Origin: Rhypophila decipiens | Taxonomy: Eukaryota; Ascomycota; Sordariomycetes; Sordariales; Naviculisporaceae | Direction: 5' to 3' | DNA length: 64,000 bases | NCBI GenBank assembly: GCA_033297075.1 | Contig: MU858060.1 | Coordinates: 248,001 to 312,000, forward strand | Shown: in pieces, positions 24,118 to 34,015 of the stretch | Layout of the letters: every line of letters starts with the position of its first letter | How positions within the stretch are numbered: the first letter of the stretch is position 1 | Made by a program: the position numbers and the translations under genes | Notes under the pieces: generated by a model | The model's database searches: none | Told to the model about the DNA's origin: nothing | Seen by the model: the letters and a program-made list of their open reading frames with translations, nothing else

Positions 24118-25302
24118 TTATTGATCCGAGTAGATATAGTTCTCCGTCACAAACCTCGAGGCATCAAAGACCTCGTCCAGTTCCGGAAGCGCCTGCTGCT
24201 CCCTCCCCAGTGACGAAAGCAACTCCCCAATCTGCCGAATATCCTCCTCATCAACTTTGACATGTTGCAAACCCTCCAAGGCTTCAATATCCTTCCTCGC
24301 AGTTTCCAATTCCTCAGTTGAGAGCTGTCTCGTCCGTTCATGTATCAACGCCCTTAATGCACCACCAGGCTGCTGCTGCTGCTCCTTTTCCCATCTCCTG
24401 CTGACCTCTTCTTCTTCTTCTTCCCTTATACTACTATTAACATGTTGTGCATGTGTCTTCCTCCTCCTCCTCCTATTCGTATAAGCAAGCGCTCCCCCGC
24501 GTCTAACAACCACAACCGCATCTACTGCCCCCTCTGGATTTGTATCAACCCACTCGGCAGCTTGCTCCAAGCCCTTGTAACTCTCATCATGCACTTTTTT
24601 CGGCGTAAGTCGAAGTGGCAATTGACCGGACCGTGCCTCGGGTAGATCCTTGTAATACCGTACCAAAATACCTAATCTGCTCAAGGCAGAGGGAACGGCA
24701 AGGATGGCTACTAGCACCGTGTACCCTTTGCTATGAAATATGGATGCCAATTGCACAAAATCGTCTGGATGGCGGCAGGCGGATTCGAGGAGGACGGGGA
24801 TCTTGTGGGAGGTGCAGAGGTGACAGGCCATTTTGAGCCATTGCCGTGCTGTGGGGGATGTCAATGGGCTGGCGAGTTGTGGGTTGGAGGAGGATAAAGC
24901 GGTTGTGTAATGGGGGTGGTAGGTTTTGTAGGTGTCTGCTATTAGGTGGGCTATTCCTTTTCCTACTTGCACGGGTTCTGATTCTGATGTAGACGAGGAG
25001 TTGCCGGCTGCTTGAGGGATCGGAGGGTTGTTGTTGGAGGAGGAGGAGGAAGAGGAAGTTGTCAGGTTATTATTCATGGCCTGGAGAAGGTCTGGCGCTA
25101 GACGGGTCTTGCCGGCGCCGGTTTGGCCTACTATTATTATGGCTAAGGGGGGTCTTTTGTTGCTGGTGTTCGTGATGCTGGACCCGGGGTTGGGGGTTTG
25201 GCGATGAACGTGAGGGAGGATCTCACGCGGGGCAATCTCATTGGTAAAGATCTCGAGATGCTGCGAGGGGGATAACTTCCATTCTTCTGGTATTCTTGCC
25301 AT
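24118..25302 (-). CDS. Zeta-toxin-fold P-loop kinase (UDP-GlcNAc kinase-like)
   Basis: This single-exon protein of 394 residues belongs to the zeta toxin / UDP-N-acetylglucosamine kinase P-loop family, whose bacterial members phosphorylate a UDP-sugar. A short helical N-terminal region leads to the Walker A motif GQTGAGKT at 59-66. A polyserine/asparagine insertion follows, then the family's Asp-containing motif before a HPHY, a Glu-containing strand (LLESACRHPDD) and the SRLGILVRYY..HDESY region with conserved arginine, histidine and tyrosine. The C-terminal third is basic, then Glu/Gln-rich and probably coiled. The start at 25302 is the first ATG; the open frame continues upstream only with a TTG. 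No antitoxin-like partner is adjacent. The substrate in fungi is unknown, so function is inferred only at fold level. Confidence 0.8.
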   Translation of the reverse strand: MARIPEEWKLSPSQHLEIFTNEIAPREILPHVHRQTPNPGSSITNTSNKRPPLAIIIVGQTGAGKTRLAPDLLQAMNNNLTTSSSSSSSNNNPPIPQAAGNSSSTSESEPVQVGKGIAHLIADTYKTYHPHYTTALSSSNPQLASPLTSPTARQWLKMACHLCTSHKIPVLLESACRHPDDFVQLASIFHSKGYTVLVAILAVPSALSRLGILVRYYKDLPEARSGQLPLRLTPKKVHDESYKGLEQAAEWVDTNPEGAVDAVVVVRRGGALAYTNRRRRRKTHAQHVNSSIREEEEEEVSRRWEKEQQQQPGGALRALIHERTRQLSTEELETARKDIEALEGLQHVKVDEEDIRQIGELLSSLGREQQALPELDEVFDASRFVTENYIYSDQ

Positions 25303-25890
25303 CTTGTTTGTGGCCTTGCTGGGGACTGATATGGATGGATGGTTGTTCGTAGGGAATGGAGGAGATAAACAAGAGGTCCAGACTGTACCCCTGAGGGGCA
25401 AGGAGAGTCGTTAACACAGCGAGTAACTAGGTGCTCGACTGAGAGAATAGGAATAACTCCCCAAGAGTTTGTTCCGTTGGATATAAAACAGATCACACAC
25501 AGTGCTCTGAATACAGAAACTTGGTGAGTCTTGATCTCTACATAATGAGTTGAGGTTGTCCATCCATTATCTATGGCGCCTCTTCAGGTATGGGCGAAGT
25601 GTTGTATCGTCCTCTTCTTACGTAACGACCTTCCCCCCATTTGGACTTGTAAGTGGGTGGGATCGTGGGGAAGAGTTCTCGAATCGGAGGTTTTTTTGGT
25701 GCAGCACGACAGCAAGCACACCACACACATCTTGAGATTTCCATGCTTGCTTTGGATACATTCTGGAACTTCTTATATTTCAATGAGCCAACAACTATCA
25801 AAAAAGAAACAAATTCCAAAGTCAGCGTAAGATTTGGTCAAAATGACCCAAAAGAAAGTTTCCATTGACCACTGAGAAAAAATAATATGA
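25303..25890. other. Intergenic region between zeta-like kinase and tRNA-Phe
   Basis: It holds the upstream region of the minus-strand kinase gene and the 3' flank of the tRNA gene. I see no supported coding region. Confidence 0.5.
25877..25882 (-). terminator. RNA polymerase III terminator of tRNA-Phe
   Basis: A run of six T on the transcribed (minus) strand begins nine nucleotides beyond the tRNA 3' end. This is the usual pol III termination signal. Confidence 0.85.
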
Positions 25891-26002
25891 TGCGGTTTAT
25901 GTGGATCGAACACATGACCTTCAGATTTAATTCTCATGACCCGTAGACCATGAAACCGAAGTGGACTTCAGTCTGACGCTCTCCCAACTGAGCTAAACCC
26001 GC
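25891..26002 (-). tRNA. trnF-GAA: tRNA-Phe (GAA) with a 39-nt intron
   Basis: The minus strand folds as a complete cloverleaf of 73 nt once a 39-nt intron (25927-25965) after anticodon-loop position 37 is removed. The acceptor is GCGGGTT/AAACCGC with one G-A mismatch at 5-68, a mismatch also found in other eukaryotic tRNA-Phe. The D arm is GCTC/GAGC, the anticodon stem TCAGA/TCTGA with anticodon GAA, and the T arm ATGTG-TTCGATC-CACAT. The intron contains CTTC, which can pair with the anticodon region as is typical of nuclear tRNA introns cut by the SEN endonuclease. CCA is not encoded. A and B box sequences match pol III promoters. Confidence 0.95.
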
Positions 26003-26832
26003 TCGCTTTGTGTGGTTACTTCGGCTCACACCTTTTGCTTTTATGCTATTGGTGTCCGAGGCTTGATGTGCAGCGGATAAATGTATGCGGGCAGAAGTGG
26101 ATGTGGAGGCGGTGGATAAGGGGTAAGTGACAGCAGCGATAGCGGATGTTTATTTCATGTCTGTATGATATGGCAACCAGCATACAGGTCACCCAATGTT
26201 TGAGTTCACCGGAGTCTTCCTCGTAATATTGATGACGACCAACGACTATTGCCCACATATATGTCCGAATCCCATCTTGTTAGGTTTCCGTAGGTCGAAC
26301 ATTTGTTCCCTATAGACACTTCTCTTATTTTAATTTCTGTTACCGTTCACCAGACTGTAGTTAACTGCAGCTTATATCTGCTGTCTGAGATCAAGATATG
26401 CGCCAGCTTACACAGGCATCAGAAATCGAATCGATATAACATGCCTGGGGACTCTGCTTAGATCAATGAGGTCAAGAAGCACGGAATTTGAGTTCATTCT
26501 TTCATTCAGCTTTATATGGTGCAGACAGGTAGACCGAGGCAGGAGGCTAAAACAGACAGACAGAACCGGCTGGCTATATGGCATCAAAAAGAAAAGCCAC
26601 CGTACTTGCAAGCTCCCTTTTCTCCCAACTGACCATAGTAGAAGCCAGACCAGACACACCCGGAAACAAAAATCCGCCCATCAGTGAAACATTCATCCCA
26701 ACACAAGAAAAACAGCAGCCAGGATACTCTCTGACCTTGTTCATCCAACAGACTCTCCAATTGGTTCTCAGGTCCAACTCCCTGGCAATTCCGATGTTAG
26801 GTACACCCGCCGGTCAGCAAGACCATGGTCTT
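26003..26832. other. Intergenic region between tRNA-Phe and coronin 3' end
   Basis: About 830 bp with the 5' flank of the tRNA and the 3' UTR of coronin. The short ORFs here are not supported. Confidence 0.5.
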
Positions 26833-29200
26833 CTAGGACCTGGCCTCCTCTAGCTCAAGCTCCAGCTGCCTAATTCGCTCAACTTGCTCCTGAGATCCCG
26901 CGGTGCCAGCGACGACTCTCTTCTTGAGGGTCTCCACTTCAGCTGCCAGTTGGCTAATAACCTGGCTTTGGCTCGAAATCCGGTCGCTTTGGGCCGTGAT
27001 GATCTTGGTCTGCTGCTCAAGGAGCTGCTTGATCTCCTCTAGAGTCTTTTCAACACCCGATGATGTGGATGCGGCGGGAGCGGGAGCGGGAGCGGTGGTA
27101 CGAGAAAGAGGGGGCGATGCAGGCGATGCCTTGACCGGCGAGGACGGCTTCGGCTGTGTTGTGATAGGCGATGGAGGCTTTGCCACGGCCGCGGGAGCTG
27201 CGGATCGGACGGGAACTGAAGTCCGGGCCGCGGGTCGGGAAATCTCTTCGAAGCTGGATGTCTCATCATCCGAAGACTCCTCCTCCTCATTGTCTTGGTA
27301 CTTGTTTGCCATGTTAGAGATGGAGGCCTTTTGATCTGTAACAGTAGGTGGGGAGCGCATGGCAGGTGCGGGCTCAGGCTGCTTCTTTACGGGAGCTGCA
27401 GCCGGCGCAGGCGCAGGCGCAGCAATAGGTGCAGGTGGCTTGTATTCCGAGGCAACCTCGACAGGCGCCTTGCCCTCGTAGATGCTTTCAAGATCAATCT
27501 TTGAGGGAATGTCAGTCTTGCCATCGAGCCACTCTCTAGCAGAGACAGCAGGCTTGACACCGGTTGCCGGTGGGAAGATGTCCGACTGGAAGGTCTCGGC
27601 ACGGCGAGGAACAGTGAAGGAGATGGGCTCGATATAGCTGTCATTGACCGTTTTGTACGCCCTCATGATTTCATTCTCATGCACCTAAGATTTCGTCAGC
27701 AACCCGAGGGCGACCGTCGGGTGATTTTCTGAAGACGTACATTGATGCCACGTCTGGGCACAAAGGCGATACCTCTCTGGGGATCACCAGACTTGTATTC
27801 GGACAGGAACTCAAACTTGTCGTGCTCATACTCAAAGTATCGAATGTTGCCGTCACTACCAAGCGTTAGTTGCATTCAGATGAGTTAGTTCCACGCTATG
27901 GATGAATCCCGACTTACCCCTTTCCAGCAAGGTACAGGCAGTTCGATCCGTCATCTATTCCCGTGGTTAGACACAAAAGCTGTTTGGTCAAATCAAGGCT
28001 AGGTTTTCTCACCCCAGAACGGCATGCAGACTCCAGAGATGGCATCAAGAGAGGTGAAGCCGCCGATGGGGTCCTTCCGGCCCGGTTCCCAGAGACCAAT
28101 TTGCCTGTCACTCATTCTGGAAAATCCAGTCGTGGCGATCCGGTTGTGCTCGCCCATCCATACGGCGCGGCTGTTCTTGGCGCCTTCGTGTCCGGCGTAT
28201 TCGTGAACAGGCTTCTCAGCGCGTACATCCCACACACGCAGCTTCTTGTCCCTCGAGGTCGTTACCAACATGGCGCCATTGGCGCTCCATGAAAGACTCT
28301 GTACAATATCGGGGTGCTTGAGCGAGAGCGCGGCCTGGCCGGTGCCAATGTCCCAGAGCTTGATGGTGAGATCGCCGGAAGCTGAGGCCAAGATATTTTC
28401 GGCAGCCGGGTTGAAGAGAACCTGGCCAACTTTTCTAAAGAGAGTGATTCATGTAAGTTGCCAGAACGGAGCGAAGATGTCAGAGGGGCTGTGTAGCCGC
28501 ACCTCGAGTGTCCAGTCAGCTTGCTAACAGGTGAGACGTCGGTGATTTCTTCAGCGTCTGTGTAGAGAGTGAAGTCCTGCGGCACCTGCCATATGAACAC
28601 CTTGCCATCGTCGGACGCGGAAGCAATGACATGATCATTGAAAGGGTTCCTAAGCGCGGGTTAGGCTTCGTTGAGCGATGTTGGGACAAGGTGGAGCACA
28701 CCAATCGGTGTCGAGGACAGCGGCTGTGTGGCCTCGGAATAGGGGGAGTTGGTCAGGCAGCTTTCCGCGCTCGTTGAGAGGAATAACAGCAAATGCGCCG
28801 CCACCGCTGGACTCCCAATTGACCGAGAGATATTCGGGGTTGGCCTAGTCGGGGCGAAACGGTCAGCACGCGACACTGGCCACAGCCGGAAGCTGGGAGC
28901 TGGGATCGGAGCGGGACTGGCACTCGGGAGACGGGACGGGCGATGGACTCGGTACCTTCACCAAGTTGGTATCCCAGGCATTGCGACTGATGTGGAGGTT
29001 GTCGTAGCAAAACTCCTTGCGCGTGGGTTTACCAAAGACGTGTCCTGTAGTTGCGCGCCGAAAGTCAGTCAATTCTGCGTCGAATGCGCCAAGCTCGGGG
29101 AACAGTGAAATGGCGGCAGCCGAAGTTGAGCGCCGATCTGATGGTGATCCCAGGTAAGAAGCTTACGATATTTCGACGCTCGCACAAAGCGGCCAGCCAT
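26833..29200 (-). CDS. CRN1: Coronin, actin-binding WD40 protein
   Basis: Coronin binds F-actin and the Arp2/3 complex at cortical patches and regulates endocytosis and polarised growth. Eight exons on the minus strand (29200-29167, 29044-28956, 28844-28702, 28649-28503, 28434-28013, 27954-27918, 27855-27741, 27684-26833) total 613 codons (612 aa), with every junction in phase. The N-terminal signature VRASKYRHVFG is followed by WD repeats (VIASASDDGKVFIWQVP, LASASGDLTIKLWD, MLVTTSRDKKLRVWD) and by GFSRMSDRQIGLWEP. A Pro/Ala/Ser-rich acidic linker then leads to a coiled coil at the C-terminus (VEKTLEEIKQLLEQQ onwards) for oligomerisation. The exon density, including a 37-nt exon 6, is much higher than in neighbouring genes. 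Divergent from NCS2. Confidence 0.95.
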
Positions 29201-30057
29201 CGGGTCGGATCTCGAACGTAGAAACTAAAGATGTGAAGGGGGAGCTAGTAAATGTAGATTGTCCAACTTTCTAGTAATAGTGCATCGGTGTGGCCTGCGC
29301 CGAGCTCTTGAGGAATTGTTAGGTAAGGTAGGTTTGGTGTTGAAGAAGAGGCAGGACGGACTGGAACACTGAAGAGACCAGGACAAGTCAGTGGAGGTAA
29401 CCTGGAAATGCGCTAACTCTAGTGGATTCACGGCCTGTGCCAAGGCTGGGGCGGCTGAGACGGTGCGCAAGCAGGGCCCTGCAACTCTGAGATGACCCCT
29501 CCACTACCCCTCCACAACTTTTATGAGTGTGAGACCGTTGCCCGTTGCTGGCCTGCACTGGTACACATGTAAAATTTCATTTGTTACTTTTTGACTTGTA
29601 TATATGGTAAACAATCAAGACAGGTATTCTGAGTTCAGAAGATCAAAAGGGGGGAAATATCATCAGTAAAAAGGCGTGGTTGCCTTTAGCATGACGCCTT
29701 TTCGCATGCCTCGCTGTGTCTCGAACCTGGAACCTCCAGTGTATGTGAGGTACATGACCCAAGCAAACAATTGAAGGGAAATTCGGATGAAATATTTGAA
29801 TTCTACATATTCTAGAAAAGCCCCACTTTCTTCTTTCAATTTATCAAGACAGCCGGTGAACTCTAACGCTCAACTTTTAGCGAGTAGACGCCTTGGTAAG
29901 TGAGTGACTCAGGGGGCTGCTCCAAATCCAGGTTCCTCAGATCATTTCATAAAGTCTTAATTTACCAAGAACCTGCGAGATACGATTTCTAGAGAGAACC
30001 GAAATTTTACTCCAATATTCCATACGGCACACGAATACCTAGCCCAACTGATCAAGA
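29201..30057. other. Divergent promoter region CRN1 / NCS2
   Basis: 857 bp containing both upstream regions. A copy of TAGGTAAGGTAGGT lies at 29320-29333. A TTCGA-containing stretch near 29710 resembles a tRNA T-loop but its stem does not pair. No gene is supported. Confidence 0.5.
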
Positions 30058-31427
30058 ATGCAAGAGCAACACGCTGATACACAATCGTCAGGAGGGGCAC
30101 CGTCCCCCTCCAAGCCCCTCTGTGTAAAATGTCGTCTTCATGAAGGCACTTTGGATAGCAGATCACAACTCGTCTGCAGGTACATATCTTTACCAGCTTT
30201 GAAAATTCTTTGGTCTTCCAACTTTCAACTAACTCACCTCACAGAGACTGTTTTTCAAAATTCATATCCGCAAAATGTGTCAAGCAAGTCGGCATCATAG
30301 GGAAAGACATCCGCAACCCTGGCTCTGGCTCAGGGGCAGCCAGCCAAAAGAAGAAATACGTCCTAGGCTTGTCACTAGGCGTCTCCTCCTCCGTTCTCGT
30401 TCATCTCCTGAATGAGAATGTCGAGTATCAGTTAGCCAAGGGCCGGGCTGCCCCCTTTGACCTCACAGTGGTTCACGTGGACTCTTCCTCTCTATTCCCA
30501 AACAACGGCAGCAGCAGTTCGGCCGAGGAAACACTTGACCGTTACCGCAAGAGATATCCACGCTTTGAATTCCGACGCGTGCCGGTATCAGATGTCCTAA
30601 ATCTCAGCACAGTTGACTGGTCAACGCTGTTACCGCCCTCCGACGAGAAGACGAGGCCAGAAAATGAACAACAGCTCAGCGAGCTAGTCGACCGTCTCCC
30701 CTCATCAACATCACGAACTGATATCCTCCGCCTCTTCACCCGCCACCTACTCATTTCTGCAACAAGACAGAACGAATGCCACGCCCTCTTGCTCGGCCAC
30801 ACCACGACGGCACTAGCAGAGCTGACCCTCGCAGAGACAGCCAAGGGACGAGGATTCTCGCTACCATGGCAGGTCAACGATGGGCCAGTAGCTGTAGTAG
30901 ATTACCAGCCCGCCGCCGACGAACCTACGACGTCCCAGATTCAAATCTATCATCCCTTACGGGACCTCCTCCGTAAAGAGCTGGTCACATACGCGACTGA
31001 ACTGACAACCCCACCGCTTGTCTCGGACCTAGCTATATCCATCTCTAGCCACCCATCCTCCGGTCCTTCCCAACAGGTGGTCTCCCACAAAGACCTAAGT
31101 ATAGAAGAAGTCATGTTCCTGTATTTCGCCGAGGTGGAGGAGAATTATCCGTCCGTAGTAGCCAACGTGGCCAGAACAACGGGAAAGCTCGTCCGAATTC
31201 TTGGTGGGCCCGGAGCGGCCGGGAATGAGGAAGCCGAAGACGAAGATGAGACGACAGCGAACGGTACCAGCGACAAGAAAAGGGAGAGGTGTGGGCTGTG
31301 TAGTATGCCCCTTGATGAGCAGGGCGATGAGCGGTGGAGGGGCGAACTTGGCGATGAAGATGTTCACCAGAAGGAAGGAGGGAAGGGGAGGATATGTTAT
31401 GGATGTGAGCGTTCGCTTCGTGGATAG
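30058..31427 (+). CDS. NCS2: Cytoplasmic tRNA 2-thiolation protein 2 (Ncs2/CTU2)
   Basis: With Ncs6, this protein takes sulfur from the Urm1 pathway and thiolates the wobble uridine (mcm5s2U34) of tRNA-Lys, -Glu and -Gln in the cytosol. Exons 30058-30179 and 30245-31427 give 434 residues. The N-terminal zinc-type cysteines (CVKC, later CRDCFSKF and AKCVK, split by the intron) are characteristic. The PP-loop position reads LGLSLGVSSS, which lacks the SGGKDS consensus of Ncs6, as expected for the catalytically degenerate Ncs2 partner. The conserved HALLLGHTTTALAELTLAETAKGRGFSLPWQV region and YHPLRDLLRKE follow. A C-terminal CGLC...CYGC pair probably binds zinc. It converges with OAC1. Confidence 0.93.
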
Positions 31428-31950
31428 TATTTATGCAATGCCATGCAGCATCTTGTAGCCCCCATATTGAATAGCCTTATATTACTGGCATCCCATCTCA
31501 TAGGGGAGAACGCCATGAGAGACGGCTGAAAGCAATCCGGATTTTGTCCAGAACGGACTGAATGAAACCATAGGAGATGAAAAACAGACCGTGCTATGAT
31601 ATGATATGTTGTCCTTCTCGAGCGATTGAGGACTTCCGCTGCTTACGCAGGAAGTAAAAATAAAATAGTATATATACAAGAGAAAAATAGATAGATATAA
31701 GCAACCAAAATGACACAGGTATATACCACCTGTGCGCTCTATGCTGTTGAATTGGGAGGATCAGAAGAGAGAAAAACGGCAAACGCTAGCCTCGCCCCAA
31801 AGTAAAATAAACCGCCCGTAAACCTCGCCCAAAATCAGAACTCCATTGTGTGGTTCTACCCAGCTTTTGATCACCTTTTCTCAGTTCCGTTCTCGGTCAA
31901 AGAATGCAAACAAAAGAAAGATAAGAAAAAAGATGGTATAGATTCCATCG
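31428..31950. other. Convergent intergenic region NCS2 / OAC1
   Basis: About 520 bp of A/T-rich 3' flanking sequence for both genes. No other feature is seen. Confidence 0.5.
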
Positions 31951-32944
31951 CTATATCTTCAGATCAGCCGGGGAGAAGAAACGGTCTTCTAGCTTCTTCA
32001 CCAGCTTATTTGTCTGCTCCGCGAGACTGAGCGTCAGGATCGTGTGTGGCAGGATTCTGGCGAGATGGGGCAGGAAGCCCTTGTAGAGGGCGAAGAAGCC
32101 TTCTGTCCGGACAGTCTTTGACAAGCAATCAAAGACTCCCTTGTAGAGATTACCGTTTTGGTTGTACATGCGGGACATGACAGTGTCTGTAGTCTACGTT
32201 AGTAAGGGGGATTCTGAGTGGAAGGAAGATAAGACACTGACCTGGCGGGTGCATGACCACGCACACGACGAAGCCACTGGCGGTACTGCTGGCCAGATGC
32301 AACGCCGGACCTTCCTCCATACCCAGGTGCTTGACCAGCCTGCGCTTGGCGAAGAAGTAGGTGGGAAGCTGTACAGAGCTCCCGATGCCCGTCCGTACCA
32401 TGGCTGCGCCAATGCCGCGATACAGGCCACGTACACCTTCAGTCCTCCAGATTTGTCCTAGCCCATCCACGGCATTCTTGTATTTGTGTTGTGTGCCGAC
32501 AGGCAAAAAGGGCGAGTAACTCTGCAGTCTCGTCTTGACCAGGAAGAAAGGGCTTCCCGCAGCAGCCCCAATGACACCAGAGGCCGCACCGCAGAACATG
32601 TTGATGCCCAGACTCTGCGTTTTGCTGTCGCTGAAGATGAGGCTCGTCAAGCCGTGGCGCATTGGCTCGTAGAAGCCTAATCTGGAGCCATTGAGGAGGA
32701 CCTGGTAGATATAGGCGCATCCTATGCCCCTGTATATACCGCGAAGCCCTTCATTCCGCACAATGACCGACACGCCGTGAAGAGGACCGCGGTAGTGGTG
32801 AGGTTGGTGACCCTTGGTTTGAAGCTCGCCTTGCAACTGCATGCGAATCTTGACCGTCTCGAAGGGATGCGTCGCCGTCACAGCCCCGCAAGCTGCGATT
32901 CCGCCTGCTATGAAGGCACTGGTGGGATCCGTATTAGTATCCAT
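31951..32944 (-). CDS. OAC1: Mitochondrial oxaloacetate/sulfate carrier (Oac1)
   Basis: This inner-membrane carrier imports oxaloacetate, and in yeast also sulfate, malonate and isopropylmalate. Exons 32944-32242 and 32186-31951 (intron 32187-32241) give 312 residues, the standard SLC25 length with three repeats of two helices. The three signature sites are HPFETVKIRMQ (canonical), SPFFLVKTRLQ and HPPDTVMSRMY. The last two deviate from PX[DE]XX[KR] in the same way as yeast Oac1, which separates this from dicarboxylate carriers. The paired YRGIG motifs and GSRLGFYEPMRHGL also fit SLC25A34/35/Oac1. A TATA box sits about 80 bp upstream. Confidence 0.9.
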
Positions 32945-34015
32945 TTTTGCCTTGGGTTCTAGTATGGCCCAACTTGCTTACCCAGCTGTTGTAGACATGG
33001 CGCTGCTTCGAATCAACACTTCTATTTATACTCGAGTATAAACCCTCTGGAGTGCAAAATCGTCTGATCGAGTCACTGATAGCGCTCGTAGATGCGACTG
33101 AACTCGAGGTCACGGTTGTCGATCCCGAGCCGTCCGGTAGTCGGAGAAGGTGGACTGACTGACCCAGGCACGCTGTGGAGGAGATGGAAGAGCGACAGGG
33201 ATTTTGCCCTAGCGGCGACGGGGACCTTAAATGTCGCCGGAGAAGGGAAATAACTGTCGCGGCGGCTTAGAAGAGAACCAATTGATAAGGTTGCATCGCT
33301 GTTCTCGTCTAAGCCGTCAGGTGTAGTAAGAATGGCAAAAGGATGCTGACTGAGAAGTTTTCTTTTTTCATTTTTTTCATTCTGGAGTTACTACTACTCT
33401 ACACACACCGTCAAGGTTGTCCACCAGTAAGGGGTGTTTGGGGCGTCGAGTCGCAGCTCAGCGGGGATCGGCGGACCAGTGAAGCTCCCGCACAGACCAC
33501 CGACCCGCGAACCCCAGATCTGGACTCTCGGCAGGGGTTCCGTTAAGCTCAAGGGTCCGGGGCAATTCTGATGCCGGCTTTTGCTGCCACCGACACCCGG
33601 ACAGGTGTGTACTACGTACCTTCCCGGAGCAAGGTGACATGAATGAGCAGATATCAGTAGATATGTCGAGATTCTCTTTAGTAGCACCTGCCTTGGTGAT
33701 ATTACAATGCAGTCACACATAAATCGTCCGAATTCGTTTCCGGAAACAGCATATGGCCAGGGTCCCGTCCAATGACGTGGTGGAACAACGGTGGAAGGCG
33801 TCACGGTGTGCAAGACAAGCTTTCTTTTGAGGCGCCTCGTTAACATTTCACCCGACAATCAACTTCCCCGGTTCAAACAACAATCCACATTTTACCCAAT
33901 AATTAAACAACTTTCTCGCGACTGCCCTGTGAGACCTGGTCTCCCCTTCGCGTTCGCAGTTTACATCAATTCGAACAATTGTTAGTACCAACAAAACGGA
34001 AGTCGCCAACTCGTC
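32945..34015. other. Divergent promoter region OAC1 / SWD2
   Basis: About 1.07 kb. It contains the OAC1 TATA box. The segment 33060-33240 looks faintly protein-like on the minus strand, but no ORF of useful length supports a gene. Confidence 0.5.
33023..33030 (-). promoter_or_regulatory. TATA box of OAC1
   Basis: TATAAATA on the minus strand, about 80 bp upstream of the OAC1 start codon and embedded in an A/T-rich palindromic stretch with CTCGAG. It is a plausible core promoter, though the transcription start is not known. Confidence 0.5.

Noticed and set aside
25303..25401. N-terminal extension of the zeta-like kinase from a TTG codon
   Set aside because: There is no ATG in the extension, and the ATG at 25302 has good context and matches the family start.
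29690..29780. tRNA-like T-loop (GGTTCGA) on the minus strand
   Set aside because: The flanking bases cannot form a T stem and no acceptor or anticodon arm can be drawn.
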